Positions 57,257 through 64,000 of a DNA stretch of 64,000 bases are shown here, one piece after another. Each line of letters starts with the position of its first letter. The stretch's first letter is position 1. The position numbers and the translations under genes are program-made. The notes under the pieces are model-generated. The model was not told where the DNA came from, did not search any database, and saw nothing but the letters and a program-made list of their open reading frames with translations. Location of the stretch: NCBI RefSeq assembly GCF_030704305.1, contig NZ_CP131935.1:4402001-4466000 (forward strand), in the 5' to 3' direction. The DNA comes from Massilia sp. R2A-15 (GTDB lineage Bacteria > Pseudomonadota > Gammaproteobacteria > Burkholderiales > Burkholderiaceae_D).

Positions 57257-58156
57257 CTACTTTTGCGGGTCGTTGGCCAGGTGGCCGAAGTCCTCGATCC
57301 AGCCCTGCATGCGTTTCTGCGCATGCGCCTTCTGCGCCGGCGTGGCGATTTTCACCGCGGTCAGGATCATCTGGATGGTCTGGTCGGTGTAGGCGTCGAA
57401 GAAGGCCTTGCGCTCGGGCGCCTCGAAGCGGTCGAACAGTTCCTTGACCAGCTTGTGCAGTTCGCTGACGGTGGCGTCCTTGCTTAATTTTTCCTGCTGC
57501 ACCTTGCGCAGCAGCGCGACGATGCGCTTCTGGCGCCGCACCCGCTCGTCGAGCCAGATATTGTTATCGAGGACGCGCGCGTCGGACGCCTTGCGCAGCG
57601 CCGCCTCCTGTTCGGAGCTGAAGCGGCCGAACCACAGCTCGAACTGGTCCATCGACTTCTTGAAGCGCGCCTTCTGCTGGTCTTCCTGGTCGCCGCGCAT
57701 GAACTTGCGGCGGAAATCCTCGTTATTCTTGGCGAACTTCCTCTCCAGCTGCGCGATCTGCTCCGGCTTGATTGAGCGCGCCAGGTCGGCCAGTTCGGGC
57801 AGCGCCTTGTAGGCCAGCAGCTCGGAGCGCGCCTTGATGTCCTTGTAATCGCCCATCAGGTCGGCCGCGGTCATGTTCCCGGCGAGCTGGCGCTGGCCGT
57901 TCGCCAGCAGCTGCGCGTAATCGTGCAGTTGGGTCTTGCGGTGCCAGACGAACAGGCTGTCGATGTCCTTCTTGACCCAGCTGGACTGGTCGGAATCGAG
58001 GTCGAGATAGGTGTTGAGCCACCAGTACAACAGGTCGTCGCCGTGGTTGTAAGTGAATCGGATCGTGCTGCAACCGGCGGCCAGCGCCATGAGCGCGATC
58101 AGAAACAGCTGGCGCAGGCGGCGTGCCAAGGTGTCGGTCGTGTTAAAATTTTTCAT
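57257..58156 (-). CDS. DUF6279-type outer-membrane/periplasmic lipoprotein
   Basis: 299 residues. A lipobox LMALAAGCS gives the lipidated cysteine near residue 29. The mature part is rich in charged helices ([24 protein letters not shown] start, FTYNHGDD seen here), matching DUF6279. Function unknown. Divergent from glmU. Confidence 0.75.
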   Translation of the reverse strand: MKNFNTTDTLARRLRQLFLIALMALAAGCSTIRFTYNHGDDLLYWWLNTYLDLDSDQSSWVKKDIDSLFVWHRKTQLHDYAQLLANGQRQLAGNMTAADLMGDYKDIKARSELLAYKALPELADLARSIKPEQIAQLERKFAKNNEDFRRKFMRGDQEDQQKARFKKSMDQFELWFGRFSSEQEAALRKASDARVLDNNIWLDERVRRQKRIVALLRKVQQEKLSKDATVSELHKLVKELFDRFEAPERKAFFDAYTDQTIQMILTAVKIATPAQKAHAQKRMQGWIEDFGHLANDPQK

Positions 58157-58181
58157 CTATACAACTCTCCCACACTATCCC

Positions 58182-59558
58182 ATGAACGTTGTCATCCTCG
58201 CCGCCGGCATGGGCAAGCGGATGCAGTCCGCCCTGCCAAAAGTCTTGCACCCCCTGGCAGGCAAGCCGCTGCTGCAACACGTGATCGATACCGCGCGTGA
58301 ACTTTCACCAAGCAAATTATGCGTGATTTATGGTCACGGCGGCGCAGCCGTGCCTGAGCACGTCAAATTGCAGAACCGCGGCGAGCACGCCGAGATCGAC
58401 ACCGCGCTGCAGGAACCGCAGCTGGGCACCGGCCACGCCGTGATGCAGGCCGCGCCGCAGCTGGACGACGACGCGCCGACCCTGATCCTGTACGGCGACG
58501 TGCCGCTCACCTCAGCAAGCTCGCTGCGCGCGCTGGTCGAGGTGGCCGGCAACGACAAGCTGGGCATCCTCACCGTCGAACAGGCCAACCCGTTCGGGCT
58601 GGGCCGCATCGTGCGTGAGAACGGCGCGATCGTGCGCATCGTCGAGGAGAAAGACGCGACTGAAGCCGAGCGCGCGATCCGCGAGATCAACAGCGGCATC
58701 ATCGTCGCGCCGACGGTCAAGCTGAAAGCGTGGCTGGCCACGCTGGAGAACAAGAACGCGCAGGGCGAGTACTACCTGACCGACATCGTCGCGCGCGCGG
58801 TCGCCGACGGCGTGCCGGTGGTGTCGGCGCAGCCCTCGGCCGAGTGGGAAGTGGCGGGCGTGAACAGCAAGGTGCAGCTGGCCGAACTGGAACGCCAGCA
58901 CCAGCTGAACCTGGCAAAGAAGCTGCTCGAACAGGGGGTGACGCTGATGGACCCGGCGCGCATCGACATCCGCGGCACCCTGGTGTGCGGGCGCGACGTG
59001 ACGATCGACGTCGGTTGCGTGTTCGAAGGCAAAGTGGAACTGGCCGACGGCGTGTCGGTAGGCGCGCACAGCGTCATCGTCAATGCGACGATTGCGGCGG
59101 GCGCGCAGATCAAGCCGTTCTGCCACATCGAGAGCGCGCAGGTGGGGCCGAAGTCGCAGATCGGGCCGTATGCGCGGCTGCGTCCGGGCGCCGAGCTGGG
59201 CGAGGACGTCCACATCGGTAACTTCGTCGAAGTGAAGAACAGCACCATCGCCGCGCACAGCAAGGCCAACCACCTGGCGTATGTGGGCGATTCGACGGTG
59301 GGTTCGCGCGTGAATATCGGCGCGGGCACGATCACCTGCAATTACGATGGGGTCAACAAGCACCGCACCGTGATCGAGGACGACGCGTTCATCGGCAGCG
59401 ATTCGCAGCTGGTGGCGCCGGTGACGGTGGGGAAAGGCGCGACGCTGGGCGCCGGCACCACGCTGACCAAGGATGCGCCGGCCGGCAAGCTGACCATCTC
59501 GCGCGCCAAGCAAATGACGATCGAGAGCTGGCAGCGGCCGGTGAAGGTCAAGAAGTAA
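58182..59558 (+). CDS. glmU: Bifunctional GlcNAc-1-P uridyltransferase / GlcN-1-P acetyltransferase
   Basis: 458 residues from ATG 58182. N-terminal uridyltransferase: [26 protein letters not shown]-terminal left-handed beta helix of hexapeptide repeats with [19 protein letters not shown] and catalytic His in that segment, ending [10 protein letters not shown]. Makes UDP-GlcNAc for peptidoglycan and LPS together with GlmS, encoded 2.9 kb downstream. Confidence 0.97.
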   Translation: MNVVILAAGMGKRMQSALPKVLHPLAGKPLLQHVIDTARELSPSKLCVIYGHGGAAVPEHVKLQNRGEHAEIDTALQEPQLGTGHAVMQAAPQLDDDAPTLILYGDVPLTSASSLRALVEVAGNDKLGILTVEQANPFGLGRIVRENGAIVRIVEEKDATEAERAIREINSGIIVAPTVKLKAWLATLENKNAQGEYYLTDIVARAVADGVPVVSAQPSAEWEVAGVNSKVQLAELERQHQLNLAKKLLEQGVTLMDPARIDIRGTLVCGRDVTIDVGCVFEGKVELADGVSVGAHSVIVNATIAAGAQIKPFCHIESAQVGPKSQIGPYARLRPGAELGEDVHIGNFVEVKNSTIAAHSKANHLAYVGDSTVGSRVNIGAGTITCNYDGVNKHRTVIEDDAFIGSDSQLVAPVTVGKGATLGAGTTLTKDAPAGKLTISRAKQMTIESWQRPVKVKK

Positions 59559-59574
59559 GTTCAAGATGGGGACT

Positions 59575-59780
59575 CGGCGTCCCCGTCGCCCCGCAGGACC
59601 AGACCCGGCATATCGACCGCCGGCATCCGCAGCATCGGGGTCTGGTCCTGCGGACCTGACCCCATTTTCATTTGATTAGTGACGATGCGGTGCTTTTGCG
59701 GCCGGGGCCCAAGGTCTGGGGTCAGGTCCGCCGGAGCGACGGGGACGCCGAGTCCCCGGGTTTGTCGCCGCCGCGTGCGA
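59575..59780. repeat. Cluster of palindromic elements after glmU
   Basis: A good core at 59637-59663 is flanked by two damaged ones (CCGCAGGACCAGACCC near 59590, GGGGTCAGGTCCGCCGG near 59717). The last joins the GC-rich insert ACGGGGACGCCGAGTCCCC and GCCGCCGCGTG, the same one seen at 13075-13115. It fills the gap between glmU and the convergent ABC permease gene. Confidence 0.75.
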
Positions 59781-59783
59781 CCC

Positions 59784-60917
59784 CTACCCCGCCAGCCCTT
59801 CCGCCACATCGGCGCGCGCGGCCCTGATCGCCGGCGCCAGCGCCGCCAGCAGCGCCACCACCAGCACCATCCCCACCGCCATCAGCATCCGGTCGAACTC
59901 GAGTTCGATCAGCATCGGCGCTTCTTTCTGCACCGCCTGCGCGGTCCACGACAAGCCGGCGCGGTTGGCGATCCACGCAATCAGGCCGCTGCCGACCACG
60001 CCGATTACCGCCGCTCCCCCGGCCATCCACAGCGCTTCGGCCGCGAACATCACGAACACCGCCCTGCCGCGCATGCCCAGCGCGCGCAGCGTCGCCACTT
60101 CCCTGCGCCGCTCGAAGGCGTTCATCGACAGCGTGGCGGCGATGGTCGCGGCGATCACCGCAATGACCACGCCGGCCACGCTGCCCTGGGTCAGTTCGGC
60201 GGCGCTGCGCGCCTTCACATAGCTGGGCGACAGTTCCTGCCAGGTGTGCACCTCGGCCTCGATCCCGGCGCCGCGCAGCAGCCCGCGCATCGCGGTCCGC
60301 TGCGCCTCGAGCTGCTTCGGGTCCGCCAGCGTCACCACCAGGCGCTCGGTGCGCCCGGTGCCGCGCACCGCCTGCGCCATCTCGAACGGCATCAGCAGCG
60401 AGCGCGCGCTGGCGTTGAATTCCACCGTGCTGTAGATTTCCGCCACCTGCGTTTGCAGCGCGGTCTCCGGCGCGTCGCCGCCGACGCCGCTCAGCGTGAC
60501 GCTGCCGCCCTGGCGCAGCCCGAGCGCGCGTGCGCTGTCGCCGCTGAGGGCCACGCCCTTGGGGCCCGGCTTGCCGCCGATGCCCTCCCCGTCGAACAGC
60601 GCCGAGCGCTGGCCGGCCGACGCGATGCCGGCCACGCGCATCTGCGGCGCCACCGACGCCACGCCCGGCGCGCCTTCGACCATCAGCGCGATCCGTTGCG
60701 CCTCGGCGGCTTCAAACGCGGCGCCGGCGCGCGTGATCGCCAGGTGGCCGAGCCGCTCGCCGACGACGGCCTGGTATTCGAGCCGGGCGTGCGCGCTGGC
60801 GATGTTGCCTGCAAAAATATTCAGCGCGCACAGGCTGGCGGCGACCAGGATGATCGCCACCACGCTGCGCGTCCGGCCAAGCAGCAAGGTGCGCAGCGCC
60901 AGCAGTTGCGGACTCAT
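59784..60917 (-). CDS. FtsX/MacB-type ABC permease
   Basis: 377 residues from ATG 60917, which overlaps the ATPase stop (ATGA). One N-terminal membrane helix (VVAIILVAASLCALNIFAG), a large periplasmic domain, then three helices with SMNAFERRREVATLRALGM (the coupling segment of FtsX permeases). Likely acts in lipoprotein, peptide or envelope stress export with the adjacent ATPase; the substrate is unknown. Confidence 0.85.
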   Translation of the reverse strand: MSPQLLALRTLLLGRTRSVVAIILVAASLCALNIFAGNIASAHARLEYQAVVGERLGHLAITRAGAAFEAAEAQRIALMVEGAPGVASVAPQMRVAGIASAGQRSALFDGEGIGGKPGPKGVALSGDSARALGLRQGGSVTLSGVGGDAPETALQTQVAEIYSTVEFNASARSLLMPFEMAQAVRGTGRTERLVVTLADPKQLEAQRTAMRGLLRGAGIEAEVHTWQELSPSYVKARSAAELTQGSVAGVVIAVIAATIAATLSMNAFERRREVATLRALGMRGRAVFVMFAAEALWMAGGAAVIGVVGSGLIAWIANRAGLSWTAQAVQKEAPMLIELEFDRMLMAVGMVLVVALLAALAPAIRAARADVAEGLAG

Positions 60918-61690
60918 CCCTGCACCCGCAAGGTGCGGCGCGCGCCGTCGTTCGCGCCGGTCAGCAGGCGGCCTTCGTGCAGCTGCAGCGTGCGCGACGC
61001 GCGGCTTAGCTGGCGCTGGTCGCGCGTCGAGATGACGATGGCGGCGCCGTCCTCGTGCTGGTGCAGCGCGAACAGGTCCATGACCATGCGCATCGCGCCG
61101 CTGTCGAGCCGGGACGTGGCCTCGTCGGCCACCACCAGCCGCGGCCGGGTCATCAGTGCGCGCGCGATCGCAACGCGCTGGCACTGGCTGGCGTCGAGTC
61201 GCGCCGGCAGGTGGTGGGTCTGGGTCTTGAGGCCGATGCGCGCCAGCAGTTCGGCGCCCCGTTCGCGCGCCGCATCGAGCGCCGCGCCGTGCAGGGAACC
61301 GCGAAAGTGCAGCGGCAGCAGCACATTTTCCAGCACCGTGAGGGCGGGCACCAGCCCGGTCGCCTGGAATACGTAGCCGACCAGCGCACTGCGCAGGTCG
61401 GCCCGGGCCGGCTCGGTCAGCCTGGACACCTGCAGGTTGGCGATCACCACGCTGCCTTCGCTGGCCGGCTCGAGCATGCCGATCAGGTTCAGCAGGCAGG
61501 TCTTGCCGTGGCCGGAAGGACCGCACACCGAGATCATTTCGCCCTGCGCCACATGCAGGTTGATGTCGGCCAGCGCCTGCACCCCGGCCAGGCCGCGGCC
61601 GTAGCGCTTTTGCACGTCCGTCAGCCGCACCAGTTCGCCCGTTGGCCGGATCCCGCCTGGTGCTGCGCCGCCTGTCGCTGTCGATTCCAT
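60914..61690 (-). CDS. ABC transporter ATPase (MacB/LolD-like) with degenerate signature
   Basis: 258 residues from ATG 61690 (AGAGGGG seven bases upstream; ATG 61711 lacks one). Walker A GPSGHGKTC and Walker B LVVADEATSRLD are intact, but the signature reads LDASQCQRVAIARAL instead of LSGGQ, which would weaken the composite ATP site. It partners the downstream permease. Confidence 0.85.
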   Translation of the reverse strand: MESTATGGAAPGGIRPTGELVRLTDVQKRYGRGLAGVQALADINLHVAQGEMISVCGPSGHGKTCLLNLIGMLEPASEGSVVIANLQVSRLTEPARADLRSALVGYVFQATGLVPALTVLENVLLPLHFRGSLHGAALDAARERGAELLARIGLKTQTHHLPARLDASQCQRVAIARALMTRPRLVVADEATSRLDSGAMRMVMDLFALHQHEDGAAIVISTRDQRQLSRASRTLQLHEGRLLTGANDGARRTLRVQG

Positions 61691-61804
61691 CACCGGCCCC
61701 TCTCGTTGCATGAGTTGCCAGTAGATACTATTTCTTCATGGAATCGATTGATGCGCCGCAAGCAAGAAATCGACAGCGCCGGCGGGACACGTCCGGTATC
61801 GAAT

Positions 61805-62278
61805 TCAGACGGCGATGCGCGTCTCGAACTTGCTGCGGAAGGTAGAGAAGTAAGTCTTCACATTGCGCACATTGGCGTGGGCGGCGAACAGGCGGTGCGC
61901 CAGCGCATGGTAGGCCGGCATGTCGGCGACCTGAATCACCAGCACGAAATCGGGGCCGGGCGCGACCCGGTAGCACTGCAACACGGCGGACTCGGCGGCG
62001 ACCAGCGCCTCGAATTGCTCCATCCGCTCGGCCGCCTGGATGTCGAGCGAGATCTCGACGATGGCGCACAAGCCGGCGCCGACCTTGGCCGGCGCCACGA
62101 TGGCGACCTGGCGTTCGATCACCCCCGCCTCGGTCAGATGCTTGACGCGGCGCAAGCAGGTGGGCGCCGAGACGTGCACGAGTTCCGCCAGCTCGGCGTT
62201 GGTGTGCGATGCATCAAGCTGGAGCGCATTGAGGATGCGACGATCGACATCGTCCAGCTCCGCGGTAAGGTTTTCCAT
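61805..62278 (-). CDS. Lrp/AsnC-family regulator
   Basis: 157 residues. HTH (NAELAELVHVSAPTCLRRVKHL) and RAM domain (VLQCYRVAPGPDFVLVIQVAD). It lies between the ABC exporter and glmS with a perfect palindrome just upstream (62313-62335). A paralogue of the 51081 regulator. Its amino-acid effector is unknown. Confidence 0.88.
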   Translation of the reverse strand: MENLTAELDDVDRRILNALQLDASHTNAELAELVHVSAPTCLRRVKHLTEAGVIERQVAIVAPAKVGAGLCAIVEISLDIQAAERMEQFEALVAAESAVLQCYRVAPGPDFVLVIQVADMPAYHALAHRLFAAHANVRNVKTYFSTFRSKFETRIAV

Positions 62279-62312
62279 GGCGATTATTTCGTTTTCATTC
62301 GTTTTTTTCTAT

Positions 62313-62335
62313 TTGGTGAAATAATATTTCACCAA
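62313..62335. promoter_or_regulatory. Perfect palindromic Lrp-type operator
   Basis: Arms TTGGTGAAA and TTTCACCAA around TAATA, 35 bases upstream of the Lrp start. Further half-sites in the glmS leader (GTGAAATAATAT near 62345 and TTATTTCAC near 62383) suggest a second, weaker site that could affect glmS. Confidence 0.65.
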
Positions 62336-62441
62336 GAATGTCTAGTGAAATAATATAACGAAAGTTCGCTGATTTAGAAAGCTTATTTCACGATGGTTCA
62401 TCTAGGATGTTTCCATTGCAAATTATTCAAATGAGGCTCAC

Positions 62442-64000
62442 ATGTGCGGCATCGTCGGCGCGGTAGCGCAGCGTAATATCACCCCTATCCTGATCGAAGG
62501 CCTCAAGCGCCTCGAGTACCGGGGCTACGACTCCTGCGGCGTCGCCCTGCACGTCGACGGCCGGCTCAAGCGTTCGCGCAGCACGGCGCGCGTGGCCGAG
62601 CTCGAAGCGCAGATGGCCAGCGCGCACCTGGAAGGCTTCACCGGCATCGCCCACACCCGCTGGGCCACGCACGGCGCGCCGGCTTCGCACAATGCGCACC
62701 CGCACTTTTCGCCGGCCGAAGAATCGGCCCGCATCGCGCTCGTCCACAACGGCATCATCGAAAACCACGACGAGCTGCGCGCCGAGCTGACCGCGGCCGG
62801 CTACAACTTCACCAGCCAGACCGACACCGAAGTGATCGCCCACCTGGTCGACCAGATGTACAACGGCGACCTGTTCGACACCGTGCAGCAGGCGGTCAAG
62901 CGCCTGCACGGCGCCTACGCGATCGCCGTATTCTGCCGCGAGGAGCCGCACCGCGTGGTGGCCGCGCGCCAGGGTTCGCCGCTGATCGTCGGCGTCGGCC
63001 AGGGCGAGAACTTCGTCGCCTCGGACGCGATGGCGCTGGCCGGCACGACCGACCAGATCATCTACCTGGAAGAAGGCGACGTGGTCGACCTGCAGCTGGG
63101 CCGCTACTGGATCAATGACGTCGACGGCCGTCCCGTCACGCGCGAAGTCAAGACCGTGCACGCGCACACCGGCGCCGCCGAGCTGGGCCCGTACCGCCAC
63201 TACATGCAGAAAGAAATCTTCGAGCAACCGCGCGTGATCGGCGACACGCTCGAAGGCGTCACCGGCATCATGCCCGAGCTGTTCGGCGACAACGCCTACA
63301 AGGTGTTCAAGCAGATCGACCGCGTGCTGATCCTGGCGTGCGGCACCAGCTACTACGCCGGCCTGACCGCCAAATACTGGATCGAGTCGGTGGCCAAGGT
63401 GCCGGTTGCCGTCGAGATCGCCAGCGAATACCGCTACCGCGACAGCGTGCCGAATCCGAATACGCTGGTCGTGACGATCACGCAATCGGGCGAAACGGCC
63501 GACACGCTGGCCGCGCTCAAGCACGCGCGCAGCCTCGGCATGGTGCACACCCTGACCATCTGCAACGTTGCCACCAGCGCCATGGTGCGAGAGTGTGCGC
63601 TCGCTTACATCACCCGCGCGGGCATCGAAGTGGGCGTCGCGTCGACCAAGGCCTTCACCACCCAGCTGGCCGCGCTGTTCCTGCTGACGCTAACGCTGGC
63701 GCAAGTGAACGGGCGCCTGACGGACGACGAGGAAGCGACTTACCTGAAGCAGATGCGCCATTTGCCGGTTGCGCTGTCGGCGGTGCTGGCGCTCGAGCCG
63801 CAGATCATGGCCTGGGCCGACGACTTCGCGCGCAAGGAAAACGCGCTGTTCCTGGGCCGCGGCATCCACTACCCGATCGCCCTCGAAGGCGCGCTCAAGC
63901 TTAAGGAAATCTCCTACATCCACGCCGAAGCCTATCCGGCCGGCGAGCTGAAGCACGGCCCGCTGGCGCTGGTGACCGAGGAAATGCCGGTGGTGACGAT
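62442..64000 (+). CDS. glmS: Glutamine-fructose-6-phosphate aminotransferase (3' end outside window)
   Basis: The visible 519 codons cover the Ntn-type glutaminase domain (Cys2 in [23 protein letters not shown]) and most of the two SIS domains ([45 protein letters not shown]). It makes glucosamine-6-phosphate from fructose-6-phosphate and glutamine, the first step of the pathway GlmU completes. No glmS ribozyme is evident in the leader. Confidence 0.97.
   Translation, partial: MCGIVGAVAQRNITPILIEGLKRLEYRGYDSCGVALHVDGRLKRSRSTARVAELEAQMASAHLEGFTGIAHTRWATHGAPASHNAHPHFSPAEESARIALVHNGIIENHDELRAELTAAGYNFTSQTDTEVIAHLVDQMYNGDLFDTVQQAVKRLHGAYAIAVFCREEPHRVVAARQGSPLIVGVGQGENFVASDAMALAGTTDQIIYLEEGDVVDLQLGRYWINDVDGRPVTREVKTVHAHTGAAELGPYRHYMQKEIFEQPRVIGDTLEGVTGIMPELFGDNAYKVFKQIDRVLILACGTSYYAGLTAKYWIESVAKVPVAVEIASEYRYRDSVPNPNTLVVTITQSGETADTLAALKHARSLGMVHTLTICNVATSAMVRECALAYITRAGIEVGVASTKAFTTQLAALFLLTLTLAQVNGRLTDDEEATYLKQMRHLPVALSAVLALEPQIMAWADDFARKENALFLGRGIHYPIALEGALKLKEISYIHAEAYPAGELKHGPLALVTEEMPVVT

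Noticed and set aside
62279..62441. glmS ribozyme or GlcN6P riboswitch upstream of glmS
   Set aside because: The 163-base leader is AT-rich with the Lrp-type palindrome, and I see no conserved ribozyme core.

Overview
The window is high-GC proteobacterial chromosome. The gene order mnmG-rsmG-parA-parB-atpIBEFHAGDC, the glmU/glmS neighbourhood and the overall protein style point to Burkholderiales, most likely Oxalobacteraceae (Massilia/Janthinobacterium-like). This is an inference from gene content, not from a search. Gene density is high and most of the content is housekeeping. Many neighbours overlap by 1-11 bases (ATGA, GTGA or TGATG junctions), which suggests tight translational coupling.

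Layout. 1-3.4 kb: a small envelope/hydrolase operon, an RHH regulator plus PHB-depolymerase-type esterase, and an ECF sigma/zf-HC2/CWC/SemiSWEET operon. 4-15.3 kb: argB, tRNA-Thr(GGT), a TraB/GumN protein, a HAD nucleotidase, slmA, a fused pabB-pabC, a periplasmic glutathione peroxidase, an HD-GYP protein, PPK2, a CoA-binding protein, an S41 protease and a secreted amidase. 15.4-18.5 kb: an AT-rich foreign block with an overlapping ParA-like ATPase + SIR2 pair convergent with a putAbiC-type abortive infection membrane protein, i.e. a candidate anti-phage island. On its right it is bordered by a decayed, internally deleted copy of atpD-atpC. 18.9-27.3 kb: an M28 peptidase and the complete F1Fo ATP synthase operon with a clear sigma70 promoter and terminator. 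27.5-32 kb: parB, parA, rsmG, mnmG and two parS sites. 32-43 kb: TSUP exporter, Fe-alcohol dehydrogenase, DUF1272 with a HigBA-type toxin-antitoxin, a five-gene branched-chain-amino-acid-type ABC transporter, and a nitronate monooxygenase/GMC oxidoreductase pair.

43.05-44.3 kb is a 1.26-kb non-coding, AT-rich region built from three related units. Each has several DnaA boxes followed about 20 bases later by a CTACTACTA (DnaA-trio-like) run and an AT-rich tract. This is origin (oriC-like) architecture. It lies 11-12 kb from the parS sites, and the essential operons to its left run leftward while glmU/glmS to its right run rightward. It is either the chromosomal origin or a DnaA-titration/reactivation locus.

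44.3-64 kb: MTA/SAH nucleosidase, an apparent insertion with a membrane protein and a 43-residue protein that ends in a nucleosidase remnant, ald, putA with a divergent Lrp-type regulator, small envelope genes, a LysR regulator, a Chalcone_3-fold protein, ferredoxin, coaD, rsmD, a lipoprotein, glmU, an ABC exporter pair, a second Lrp regulator with the same operator arms as the first, and the 5' part of glmS (cut by the window end).

Two dispersed palindromic repeat families sit between genes, almost always just downstream of a stop codon: a 27-bp near-palindrome (arms GGGGTCAGGTCC) often in inverted pairs, and a ~90-102-bp REP-doublet-like element.
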